DNA of 36,052 nt, from the NCBI GenBank assembly GCA_017440085.1, contig JAFSHW010000024.1, positions 1 to 36,052 of the forward strand. Direction: 5' to 3'. The position numbers and the translations under genes were made by a program. The notes beneath the pieces are model-generated. The model ran no database searches. It was given only the letters and a program-made list of their open reading frames with translations, and was not told the origin of the DNA. Below, piece by piece: positions 7,108 to 14,392 of this stretch (positions are counted from its first letter, which is position 1; each line of letters opens with the position of its first letter). Source of the DNA: Clostridia bacterium (GTDB lineage Bacteria; Bacillota; Clostridia; Oscillospirales; UBA644).

Positions 7108-7968
7108 TCACGCTATTATTTCCGAAATATTTTTCTGAATTGCTTCCGCCACGTCAGGCTTATTCATCGAATAAACGTGAACGGCGTTAAGCCCGTTGGC
7201 GTAAAGGTCGATAATCTGCTCCGTAGCGTAAGCGATTCCCGCCTGCTTCATAGCTTTGGGGTTATCTCCGTAGCGGTCAACAAGGCGCAAAAACCTTTGA
7301 GGCAACGCTTGCTGTGAAATTGAGCAAATTCGCTTGATTTGCGCGGGATTGGTAACCGGCATAATGCCTGCAACCACGGGCACGTTCACCCCTGCGCGGT
7401 AAAGGCGGTACATAAAATTATAAAGAATATTATTATCGAAAAACATCTGTGTGGTCAGATATTCGCAACCGCTTTCAACCTTGATTTTAAGGCTTTCAAT
7501 ATCTGCGGCGCTGTTGGGGCTTTCAGGGTGATTTTCAGGGTAACAAGCGCCACCGATGCAAAAACCGCCGAAATCACGAATTTCCTTGGTCAACTCGCTT
7601 GCGTAATGGTATTCAAGGTGGTCAAGGCTCATACCTTGGGGAATATCACCGCGGAGAGCCAAAATATTTTCAATACCCTTTTCTTTCAGCTCCGTCAGCT
7701 TGGATTTTATATCCGCCTTAGTTGAAGAAATGCAACTGAGGTGGGCAATAGGTGTCACGCCCAAATTTTTAAGGTTCACCGCAATATCAGTGGTGTATTT
7801 TGAAGTGCCGCCGCCTGCGCCGTAGGTTACGCTCATATAGCTGGGCTTCAGTTTGGCAATTTCGGCAGTTGCTTCAAGAACCGATTCCAATTTATCATCG
7901 GTTTTCGGAGGAAAGACCTCGAAAGAAAGGCTTGGCTTTTCACCTTTAATAACGTCAATTACCTTCAT
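7108..7968 (-). CDS. metF: 5,10-methylenetetrahydrofolate reductase
   Basis: This 286-residue FAD enzyme reduces methylenetetrahydrofolate to 5-methyltetrahydrofolate, the methyl donor for MetH. Visible features are LSFEVFPPKT (residues 14-23, with the conserved Glu of the active site), SVTYGAGGGTSKYT, the ALRGDIPQG segment and FDNNILYNFMYR. The length matches bacterial MetF (about 290 residues). The start has GAAAGGAAC about 10 bases upstream, and a perfect sigma-A promoter lies at 8007-8035. MetF is followed after 145 bases, including a solo repeat arm, by the activation protein, metH and the ECF component, so it likely heads that operon. Confidence 0.95.
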   Translation of the reverse strand: MKVIDVIKGEKPSLSFEVFPPKTDDKLESVLEATAEIAKLKPSYMSVTYGAGGGTSKYTTDIAVNLKNLGVTPIAHLSCISSTKADIKSKLTELKEKGIENILALRGDIPQGMSLDHLEYHYASELTKEIRDFGGFCIGGACYPENHPESPNSAADIESLKIKVESGCEYLTTQMFFDNNILYNFMYRLYRAGVNVPVVAGIMPVTNPAQIKRICSISQQALPQRFLRLVDRYGDNPKAMKQAGIAYATEQIIDLYANGLNAVHVYSMNKPDVAEAIQKNISEIIA

Positions 7969-8006
7969 TGATTTTGTTCCTTTCGTACCAATTCACATTT
8001 TTCCAA

Positions 8007-8035
8007 ATTATAGCACAAATGGGCAGTGGTGTCAA
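8007..8035 (-). promoter_or_regulatory. Consensus promoter upstream of metF
   Basis: Read leftward, TTGACA (8030-8035) and TATAAT (8007-8012) have a 17-base spacer, about 40 bases before the metF start. Inverted arms GGGCAGT (8021-8027) and ACTGCCC (8049-8055) overlap the spacer and flank the -35; this might be an operator or part of a terminator for the preceding mtnN gene. No SAM, B12 or THF riboswitch is recognisable in the 122-base gap. Confidence 0.8.
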
Positions 8036-8090
8036 TAGCTGAAACAAAACTGCCCGATTCTTTTTTCATTTAAATCAATAATTCAACAAA

Positions 8091-8798
8091 TTACATTTTT
8101 CTCAAGAAGCTATCCAAAAGCTTAAACGCCACGTGGGAAGCCTTTGCAAGGGATTGAGAGTAATCGTTATGAGAATTTTCGTCGCCGCAGTCAGACATAG
8201 CGCGCACCACACAGAAAGGAGTCTGGTTCATATAGCAAACGTGACCGATGCTTCCCCCTTCCATTTCGCAGGAAATTGCGCTGAAATTATCAGTAATTTT
8301 CTTTTTCATTTCCTTACCGTTTACGAAGCAGTCACCGGAAGCAATAACGCCGATTTCATAATTTGCATTAAGCTCCTTGGCGCACTCCTCAAAAACTTTT
8401 ACGTGGGATTCGCTGCAAGGGAAATTTATCATATTGATTCCGGAAATCAGCCCCAAGGGGTCACCAACGGGAGTTGTATCCATATCGTGCTGAACCACGC
8501 TGTCTGCAATAGCAAGGTCACCGATTCCAAGCTTCTCGGAAAGTGAGCCTGCCACGCCCACGTTAATAACCACGTCAGGCTTAAAGGTGAGAATCATCGC
8601 CTGGGCGCACATTGCCGCAAAAACCTTGCCGATTCCGCACATTGCAACAACCACATTCACACCGTAAATTTCGCCGTAAACGTAATCCGTGCCGCCGATT
8701 TTTACAGTTTTTGCATTCTCCACCATACTCTGAACCGCTTCGATTTCAGATTTCATAGCCCCGATAATGCCGATAATTTTTTTATTGCTTGTAAACAT
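8091..8798 (-). CDS. mtnN: 5'-methylthioadenosine/S-adenosylhomocysteine nucleosidase
   Basis: The enzyme hydrolyses S-adenosylhomocysteine to S-ribosylhomocysteine plus adenine (and methylthioadenosine likewise), feeding LuxS. About 235 residues are visible, beginning MFTSNKKIIGIIGAMKSEIE with the early conserved Glu. GIGKVFAAMCAQ and INVGVAGSL follow, then CEMEGGSIGHVC, which binds the nucleoside ribose through Met-Glu. The RAMSDCGDEN segment contains the catalytic Asp. An upstream GTG-type extension to 8813 is possible. The ATG at 8798 is preferred because GAGGAG precedes it by about 8 bases, inside the end of luxS. The genes overlap by 17 bases, implying coupling. Confidence 0.95.
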   Translation of the reverse strand: MFTSNKKIIGIIGAMKSEIEAVQSMVENAKTVKIGGTDYVYGEIYGVNVVVAMCGIGKVFAAMCAQAMILTFKPDVVINVGVAGSLSEKLGIGDLAIADSVVQHDMDTTPVGDPLGLISGINMINFPCSESHVKVFEECAKELNANYEIGVIASGDCFVNGKEMKKKITDNFSAISCEMEGGSIGHVCYMNQTPFCVVRAMSDCGDENSHNDYSQSLAKASHVAFKLLDSFLRKM

Positions 8799-9255
8799 AA
8801 TCTTTCTCCTCAACTTTTTTCAAAACTTCAAGGTATGCTTTCAGTTCCCTCTTCGCCGCTTCAAGGGAAAGGCTTCTGTAATTGCCGCACTCAACTGCGG
8901 AATTGCCGAAAATTTCACCCTCGTAAGCCAACGCCTCTTCAATAACGGAAATAAGGCATTGGTGAACCTTAACGGGTGCTCTATCCTTAACCAAAAGGTA
9001 AAATCCCGTCTGGCAACCCATAGGTCCGAAGTAAATAACGTCATTTTTAATTTCAGAATTTCTGATAAGAGTTGCTACCATATGCTCCACGCTGTGCATT
9101 GTGGAATTATCCATATAATCCCCTGCGTTGGGCTTTCTGGTGCGCAAATCGTAGGTGATTATATCCCCATCAATGCGTGAAATATAAAACCCCGGCTCAA
9201 GAATTTCGTGGTTAATGGTAAAACTTGCTATTTTAGCAATATTTTTTTCTGACAT
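8782..9255 (-). CDS. luxS: S-ribosylhomocysteine lyase
   Basis: LuxS cleaves S-ribosylhomocysteine to homocysteine and the autoinducer-2 precursor DPD. The 157-residue length is standard. The metal site is intact: His54, Glu57 and His58 in MHSVEHM, and Cys123 in VECGNY. The catalytic Cys81 lies in GPMGCQTGFYLL. It is transcribed just ahead of mtnN, whose product makes its substrate, so the pair performs SAH detoxification and homocysteine salvage for metF/metH further along. Upstream, an inverted-repeat element begins 41 bases before the start codon, leaving little room for a promoter; no convincing -35 was found. Confidence 0.95.
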   Translation of the reverse strand: MSEKNIAKIASFTINHEILEPGFYISRIDGDIITYDLRTRKPNAGDYMDNSTMHSVEHMVATLIRNSEIKNDVIYFGPMGCQTGFYLLVKDRAPVKVHQCLISVIEEALAYEGEIFGNSAVECGNYRSLSLEAAKRELKAYLEVLKKVEEKDYVYKQ

Positions 9256-9295
9256 AACTATTCTCTTTTCTATCTAATAAATCGTTTATAATACA

Positions 9296-10000
9296 ACAAT
9301 CCCTCAGTCAGCCTTCGCTGACAGCTCCCTTTACACAAGGGAGCCTCGTGTAAGATTTCCCATTTCAAGGTACTCCATACATATTCTTTCATAAAATAAT
9401 TTACTGTTGAATAGTTTCAAGCTGTTGAGTCACAGTGCGCTCAATATAGTCACAAACGCCACTGAAATTTGTATTTATTTGAAAATTACTTATGCGAATA
9501 ACCGTCAATCCATATTCCTCAAGAAACATAGTCCTAATCATATCGGAATATTTTCCTTTTTCAGTATAATGTCCTGAGCCATCAAGTTCTATTACGAGAC
9601 GAGCTTCTGCAGAATAGAAATCTGCTATATACTTTCCCAAAACTTTCTGACGAGAAAATTTTATTGGGTAGTTTCTTAAAAAATCATACCATAAATGCAA
9701 TTCCTCTTTTGTCATATTTTTGCGAAGCATTCTTGCTGTTGGTACAATTTTTTTATTATGTTTCCTTATCATAAAATTACCTGTTAATAACTCCAAAAAA
9801 CTACTGATATAAATCTATTCTGAATAAAATTTTTCCTATAAGAAGATGTCTTCCTTCTGGCTCACTTGTTTAAGATTTCCACTTTCAAGGCAACCAATAG
9901 AAAATTTCTGCAGTTTTTAACTCTTTACATCGCGAGCTGTGTTCTCTTCTGCCTCCCTTGTGTAAAGGGAGGGGGACCGCGATAGCGGTGGAGGGATTGT
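9296..10000. mobile_element. MITE-like inverted-repeat element carrying a DUF559 gene
   Basis: The element starts with ACAATCCCTC and ends with GAGGGATTGT. The left arm (9296-9346) holds the perfect hairpin GTCAGCCTTCGCTGAC and then CTCCCTT...AAGGGAG. The right arm (9951-10000) holds CCTCCCTT...AAAGGGAGG and ACCGCGATAGCGGT. The arms match those of the shorter elements at 12796-12980 and 14393-14655. The interior carries the DUF559 gene on the minus strand. Arm-proximal sequence similar to TAAGATTTCC...TTTCAAGG appears on both sides of that gene, as if it had been inserted into a smaller element. No transposase is encoded. Target-site duplications are unclear. Confidence 0.75.
9401..9772 (-). 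CDS. DUF559 / Vsr-like endonuclease-fold protein
   Basis: This small basic protein of about 123 residues has the DUF559 layout. An N-terminal RKHNKKIVPTARMLRK helix region is followed by the core RQKVLGKYIADFYSAEARLVIELDGSGH, whose Asp-(x)n-Glu-x-Asp pattern is that of PD-(D/E)XK/very-short-patch-repair-like nucleases. VIRISNFQI closes the fold. Function in the cell is unknown for most members. A near paralog lies at 12301-12681, aligning from this start, so the Met at 9772 is preferred to 9796. It lies wholly within the inverted-repeat element 9296-10000. It may be cargo or may act on the repeats; neither is shown. Confidence 0.85.
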   Translation of the reverse strand: MIRKHNKKIVPTARMLRKNMTKEELHLWYDFLRNYPIKFSRQKVLGKYIADFYSAEARLVIELDGSGHYTEKGKYSDMIRTMFLEEYGLTVIRISNFQINTNFSGVCDYIERTVTQQLETIQQ

Positions 10001-10105
10001 AATTCAAATACAAAAATAATTTTCTAACAGTAAAAAGTAAAAATACAGAAACCATACAAACCAAAGACTGCTCCTTGGCTTATATGGTCTCGATTAAGTC
10101 AAAAA

Positions 10106-11353
10106 TTATTTACTCTTAGTAATATCGTTGAGGAGCTTGAGGAAGCTATCGTCGTCGCTGTCGTCAACAACTGCTGCGCGTCTTGCCTGTCTGTCAGCGT
10201 TAACCTGATTAGGTCTCTGAACGTTTGCAGCTCTTGAAGGTCTTGCGGGAGAAGCTTCAGCGGGAGCAGATTCAGCGGGAGCAGCGGGTTCTCTCGTAAC
10301 AACGGGCTGAGCGTAAACGGAAGCTGTTGTTTCTTTGGGTTGCTGAACGGGAATCTTAAAGGAAGGAAGTGTGTTTACATCCTTATTGCTGAGAGCGTCG
10401 TCGTCAAAGCAAGAAGCGATAACTGCGATTCTGAGCTCGTCTTCAAGATTTTCGTCAAGGAGAAGACCCCAGATAATATCTGCTTCGGGATGAGCTTCTT
10501 CTTTAATAATATCAGCTGCTCTGTAAATATCTTCGAGAACGATATTTTCGTCTGCTGTGAAGTTGATAAGAATTTTTCTCGCACCGGAAATAGAGGTTTC
10601 GAGAAGAGGACTCGTGATTGCAAGTCTTGCAACGTTTTCAGCCTTGTCCTTACCCTTAGCGGTAGCTACGCACATATGGGAGTAGCCTGCGTTCTTCATA
10701 TTGGAAGAAACGTCAGCGAAGTCAAGGTTAATAAAGCCGTGGCCCTTAATGAGTTCTGTAATGCTTTCAACGCCCTGCTTGAGAATACCGTCAGCCATTT
10801 CAAAAGCGTTAACGAGAGTGATTTTATTATCAGCTACAAGCTTAAGTCTTTCGTTGGGAATAACGATAAGGGAGTCAACGTTCTGGAGAAGCTGGTCGAT
10901 ACCTCTTTCAGCCTGAGCCATTTTGCGAGTACCTTCAAAGCCGAAGGGCTTAGTAACGATACCAACTGTGAGGATACCCATTTCTCTTGCTACCTGAGCA
11001 ACGAAGGGTGCAGCGCCTGTGCCTGTACCGCCGCCCATACCGGCAGTGATAAATACCATTTCTGCGCCTTTCATAGCTTCTTCCAAAAGGGATTTGCTTT
11101 CTTCTGCTGCTTTTCTGCCCACTTCAGGGTCAGCACCTGCGCCGCGGCCGTGTGTGGTAGCGTCGCCAATAAGGATTTTGTGAGTTGCCATAGAGTGGTT
11201 AAGAGCCTGTTTATCAGTATTAACTGCGATAAATTCCACGCCCTGAACTTCATCTTTAATCATTCTGTTTACTGCATTGTTACCGCCGCCGCCAACGCCG
11301 ACAACTTTAATAGTAACAATATTTTCTTTTTCTTCAACACTTCTGAATGCCAT
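10106..11353 (-). CDS. ftsZ: Cell division GTPase FtsZ
   Basis: FtsZ polymerises into the cytokinetic ring. With the ATG at 11353 (AAAGGATG upstream) the protein has 415 residues; the extra nine residues back to 11380 have no ribosome site. The nucleotide-binding signature GGGTGTG is at about residues 107-113, the N-terminal VGVGGGGNNAVNRM loop is intact, and the T7 loop region NLDFADV is present. The C-terminal linker is rich in Pro, Ala and Glu. The extreme C-terminus reads DDDSFLKLLNDITKSK and does not show the common IPxFLR peptide used to bind FtsA/SepF-type partners. A promoter is at 11417-11445. ftsA is not adjacent. Confidence 0.97.
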   Translation of the reverse strand: MAFRSVEEKENIVTIKVVGVGGGGNNAVNRMIKDEVQGVEFIAVNTDKQALNHSMATHKILIGDATTHGRGAGADPEVGRKAAEESKSLLEEAMKGAEMVFITAGMGGGTGTGAAPFVAQVAREMGILTVGIVTKPFGFEGTRKMAQAERGIDQLLQNVDSLIVIPNERLKLVADNKITLVNAFEMADGILKQGVESITELIKGHGFINLDFADVSSNMKNAGYSHMCVATAKGKDKAENVARLAITSPLLETSISGARKILINFTADENIVLEDIYRAADIIKEEAHPEADIIWGLLLDENLEDELRIAVIASCFDDDALSNKDVNTLPSFKIPVQQPKETTASVYAQPVVTREPAAPAESAPAEASPARPSRAANVQRPNQVNADRQARRAAVVDDSDDDSFLKLLNDITKSK

Positions 11354-11416
11354 TACGGTCCATCCTTTCAAAACGAACAAATAGGTTATATCGGATTTTA
11401 TAATATTCTTCTATAT

Positions 11417-11445
11417 ATAATAACATATTTTTGAATTTTAGTCAA
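11417..11445 (-). promoter_or_regulatory. Promoter upstream of ftsZ
   Basis: Read leftward, TTGACT (11440-11445), a 17-base spacer and TATTAT (11417-11422) lie about 65 bases before the ftsZ start. This allows ftsZ to be transcribed separately from ftsQ, whose end is at 11529. Confidence 0.7.
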
Positions 11446-11528
11446 TGGTATTTTGGAATTTTTTTTGGTTTTTTCTTGTTTATTTCCGCAAATATTAAAA
11501 AATTCAACAAAAAGAACTCTTTTCGACT

Positions 11529-12290
11529 TTAATCGAGAGCTTTATATCGACCCTCTTTATAATTTTTCACGTTAACGATAGCTCTTTCACCTGAGGGGTT
11601 TCGCGCCAAAATATTAACAAGCATATCAATTTTCTTATCAATATCATCTGAGTTTCCGATTCGAACCTCTATCATATTATCAAGCACGAAGTAAATATCG
11701 TACTTCTTGGTGAAGTCCATAAAGGTCAATCTATCGTAAAGGGAGTGAGCTTTTAAAGACGCAGCAATGCTGTCAATAAGGGAAATCTCGTAGTTTTCGG
11801 TGCTGTCCAAAATGTAACCTTCCTTAACGTTTACAAGCTCCATACCTGTAATCAGAACAGTTCCCGGGCATTTGGAATCGGTAATTTCAAGCACTTTTCT
11901 GTTGCCGTCAATGTAAATAAACGACCCCTCAACCGTCTGCAAAGAAAGCACGGGAGTGGACTCTTTCAGGCGAATAACCATTTTATCGGGGAGCAAAATA
12001 TTGATTTCCGCTGAATCAATATAGGAAAACTCTTCCGGGGGGAAAAGCTTGTCCGAATCCGTTTCAAAGTCTAACATCGTCTGCCCAACGTATTGGGAGC
12101 AAGACGACAGAAGACTTGCGGAACTGTATCGTGTTCCGTTTTCAATAAGTATTGCGTTGGTTTTCAAAAACATCCTTAGCAGTATTATAACCACGGGAAC
12201 GGCAACGATTACCCCAAAAACGAACCCAACAATCTTGCGAATCCGTTTTCTCCGCAGTTTTTTATTCATTCTTTCAAAATCACTTGCCAT
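11529..12290 (-). CDS. ftsQ: Division protein FtsQ/DivIB
   Basis: This bitopic membrane protein of 253 residues acts in the FtsQLB division subcomplex. A short basic N-terminus (KKLRRKRIRK) precedes one membrane helix (about residues 20-42). The external POTRA-like domain follows (TNAILIENGTRYSSASLLSS, about 45-115), then the beta domain with SLQTVEGSFIYIDGNRKVLEI. Primary sequence similarity in this family is low, so position between murA and ftsZ plus domain layout carry the call. The start has GGAACTCAAA upstream. A DUF559 gene ends 10 bases before it, so transcription from murA must cross that insertion or ftsQ must have its own promoter; I could not see one. Confidence 0.85.
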   Translation of the reverse strand: MASDFERMNKKLRRKRIRKIVGFVFGVIVAVPVVIILLRMFLKTNAILIENGTRYSSASLLSSCSQYVGQTMLDFETDSDKLFPPEEFSYIDSAEINILLPDKMVIRLKESTPVLSLQTVEGSFIYIDGNRKVLEITDSKCPGTVLITGMELVNVKEGYILDSTENYEISLIDSIAASLKAHSLYDRLTFMDFTKKYDIYFVLDNMIEVRIGNSDDIDKKIDMLVNILARNPSGERAIVNVKNYKEGRYKALD

Positions 12291-12300
12291 TTTGAGTTCC

Positions 12301-12681
12301 TCATTTATTACTATTAGTCTTTTCTTTAATAAGTTCAGAAACCACGCTGTTAATATAATTGCAAACGCCGCTGAAGTTTGTGTTTATTTGAAAATTGCTG
12401 ATACGTATAACTTTTAATCCATATTCCTCAAGAAATAAAGTCCTCTTTTTATCGTAGGCTATTCCTCTTTCAGTATAATGACCTGAGCCGTCCAATTCTA
12501 TTACCAGCTGAGCTTCTGCGGAATAAAAATCAGCAATATATTTCCCCAAAACCTTTTGCCGAGAAAAACGCAATGGGTGTCTTCTTAAAAAATCATACCA
12601 TAAACGTTTTTCCTCTTTTGTCAAATTTTTACGAAGCATTCTTGCAGTAGGCACAATTTTTTTGTTATGTTTTCGTTGCAT
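12301..12681 (-). CDS. DUF559 / Vsr-like endonuclease-fold protein (second copy)
   Basis: This 126-residue paralog of the protein at 9401-9772 shares nearly the whole N-terminal two thirds (KHNKKIVPTARMLRKN, then FSRQKVLGKYIADFYSAEA, then LVIELDGSGHYTE). The acidic PD-(D/E)XK-like core residues are conserved. The two diverge mainly after residue 70 and at the C-terminus. It sits between ftsQ and an inverted-repeat element (12796-12980), 115 bases outside the element and not inside it. It interrupts the murA-ftsQ-ftsZ order on the same strand. Its role is unknown. Insertion into a dcw operon in the transcribed direction without disrupting a gene is notable. Confidence 0.85.
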   Translation of the reverse strand: MQRKHNKKIVPTARMLRKNLTKEEKRLWYDFLRRHPLRFSRQKVLGKYIADFYSAEAQLVIELDGSGHYTERGIAYDKKRTLFLEEYGLKVIRISNFQINTNFSGVCNYINSVVSELIKEKTNSNK

Positions 12682-12685
12682 AAAT

Positions 12686-12785
12686 AAGCCTCACAATGCA
12701 CCATTTTTCATAAAAGGCACAATCTTTCCGCAACTGTCGTGGACCCATCTGAGGCTTGCTTACACGAGTTGTAAAGGTGCCTTTT
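12686..12785. other. Interlaced inverted repeats upstream of DUF559 copy 2
   Basis: Two pairs of complementary arms alternate. AAGCCTCA (12686-12693) pairs with TGAGGCTT (12750-12757), and AAAAGGCAC (12712-12720) pairs with GTGCCTTTT (12777-12785). Because the arms are interlaced they could form alternative hairpins or a pseudoknot, in DNA or in a leader RNA read leftward into the DUF559 gene. No known RNA family was recognised. Confidence 0.5.
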
Positions 12786-12795
12786 TATAAATTAA

Positions 12796-12980
12796 ACAAT
12801 CCCTCAGTCAGCCTTCGCTGCCAGCTCCCTTTACACAAGGGAGCCTCGTGTAAGAATTCCTCTTTCAATGTACCTTATAGAAAAATCGTAGAGGTTTTTA
12901 AATCTTTATATTAGGAGTTCTCTTTCTTATGCCTCCCTTGTGTAAAGGGAGGGGGACCACGATAGTGGTGGAGGGATTGT
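12796..12980. mobile_element. Short MITE-like inverted-repeat element, 185 bp
   Basis: Ends are ACAATCCCTC and GAGGGATTGT. The left arm has GTCAGCCTTCGCTGCC and CTCCCTT...AAGGGAG. The right arm has CCTCCCTT...AAAGGGAGG and ACCACGATAGTGGT (12956-12969). TTAA abuts both ends, which would fit a TTAA duplication or simply a longer terminal repeat. The interior is non-coding and shares sequence with the element at 14393-14655. It lies between DUF559 copy 2 and murA. Confidence 0.8.
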
Positions 12981-13020
12981 TTAATTCAAAACTTCATCGG
13001 TAATAATTGTAAATATCAAT

Positions 13021-14271
13021 TTATTTCTCTATCGAAACCCTCGCGCCCAAATCAAGGAGATTTTTCTCAATATTTTCATAGCCTCGGTAAATATGCTCCG
13101 CGTTATCCACAACAGTCTTACCCTCTGCGGAAAGTCCTGCCACCACAAGGCTTGCGCCGCCGCGCAAATCCCCTGCCTCAACGGTAGTTCCGTAAAGCTT
13201 CTTAACGCCCTCAACAACGGCAACCCTGCCCTCTGTGGTGATTTTCGCACCCATTCGAAGAAGCTCACCTACCTGCTTAAAGCGGCTTTCAAAAATAGTT
13301 TCAATAAAAACGGTACTGCCCTTCGCCTTACACATAAGCGCCATACAAACGGCTTGAGCATCCGTAGCAAATCCGGGGAACGGCATCGTTCTCACCGTAT
13401 GGCCGCCCTTCAAGCTGTCGCAAGCCACTTGAATTGAATCGTCATAGACCTCTATTTCACAACCCGATTCACGCAAAAACGAAAGCAAAGTGCCCAAATG
13501 TGAAGCGTTGGCATTTTTCAAAAGAGCGTTGCCTCCCGTAGCAGCCACGGCGCACAAATAAGTAGCGGTAACAATTCTGTCGGGAATAACGGAATGCCTT
13601 GCACCTATGAGTTTTTTTACACCTTCGATGATAATTTTGCCGGACCCTGCTCCGGAAATCTTAGCACCCATTTTCACTAAAAAATTCTGTAAATCCTCAA
13701 TTTCAGGCTCTTTTGCCGCATTGTTGATAACCGTTACTCCGTCAGCCTTAACAGCGGCAAGCATAATATTTTCAGTTGCCCCAACGCTGGGAAAGGAAAG
13801 GTCAATAACAGCCCCTTTGATTTCCCTGCATTCGCAATCAAGGTAACCGAATTCTTCCCGAATGGTAACGCCCATTTTCGCCAAGGCGGAAATATGTAAG
13901 TCAATGGGTCGCGGTCCAAGCTCGCACCCACCGGGGAAGCTGACCAAAGCCCGCTTTTTCTTGCCTAAAATCGCGCCTAAAAACATAATCGAAGAGCGCA
14001 TTTTCCGCATAAGCTCATCGGGAATTTCAAATCCGCAAGCGTAATCGGAATTTATGTAAACAGTGTTGCCGTGAATGGTAACGGTGGAGCCAAGAGCACG
14101 GAGAATCTTTATTGCGGCGTGAGTATCGCTGATGTCAGGGCAGTTATCAATAACACACTCCCCGTCTGCAAGGAACGCCGCCGCCAAAATGGGCAAAATA
14201 CTGTTTTTCGCCCCTTGAATATCTATAACCCCACAAAGGGGATAGCCGCCTTCAATTACAATTTTTGACAT
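13021..14271 (-). CDS. murA: UDP-N-acetylglucosamine 1-carboxyvinyltransferase
   Basis: MurA transfers enolpyruvate from PEP to UDP-GlcNAc, the first committed step of peptidoglycan synthesis. With the start at MSKIVIEGG (14271; AAAGG about 11 bases upstream) it has 416 residues. Lys22-Asn23 lie in GAKNSIL and the catalytic, fosfomycin-sensitive Cys is at 116 in SFPGGCELGPRP. The inside-out alpha/beta barrel repeats are complete up to ENIEKNLLDLGARVSIEK. It lies between murG and ftsQ but is separated from both by inverted-repeat elements, so it probably relies on its own promoter (candidate at 14305-14335). Confidence 0.96.
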   Translation of the reverse strand: MSKIVIEGGYPLCGVIDIQGAKNSILPILAAAFLADGECVIDNCPDISDTHAAIKILRALGSTVTIHGNTVYINSDYACGFEIPDELMRKMRSSIMFLGAILGKKKRALVSFPGGCELGPRPIDLHISALAKMGVTIREEFGYLDCECREIKGAVIDLSFPSVGATENIMLAAVKADGVTVINNAAKEPEIEDLQNFLVKMGAKISGAGSGKIIIEGVKKLIGARHSVIPDRIVTATYLCAVAATGGNALLKNANASHLGTLLSFLRESGCEIEVYDDSIQVACDSLKGGHTVRTMPFPGFATDAQAVCMALMCKAKGSTVFIETIFESRFKQVGELLRMGAKITTEGRVAVVEGVKKLYGTTVEAGDLRGGASLVVAGLSAEGKTVVDNAEHIYRGYENIEKNLLDLGARVSIEK

Positions 14272-14304
14272 ATTGCCCAACCTTTCGCATATAAAATACA
14301 TTAC

Positions 14305-14335
14305 ATTCTATGCAAAAAATCGCAATCGGTGTCAA
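14305..14335 (-). promoter_or_regulatory. Candidate promoter upstream of murA
   Basis: Read leftward, TTGACA (14330-14335) is followed after 19 bases by TAGAAT (14305-14310). The -35 is perfect but the spacer is long, so activity is uncertain. Confidence 0.4.
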
Positions 14336-14392
14336 ACTGTAAAACTTATGAAAGCTAAAATGTTAAAACTATGTTCCATATTTATTACTAAG

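Noticed and set aside
8021-8055. GGGCAGT...ACTGCCC inverted repeat as a terminator for mtnN
   Set aside because: Its T-rich tail (GATTCTTTTTTC) is on the plus strand, where no gene is read, and the arms overlap the metF promoter. Noted in the promoter entry as a possible operator only.
9255-9300. A luxS promoter formed by the element end
   Set aside because: A TATTAT is present but no acceptable -35 lies at the right distance in the element arm.
6963-9300. SAM-I, cobalamin or THF riboswitch in the methionine block
   Set aside because: None of the gaps ahead of luxS, metF or the activation gene shows the multi-stem layout or conserved cores of these classes; the gaps are short or filled by repeats.
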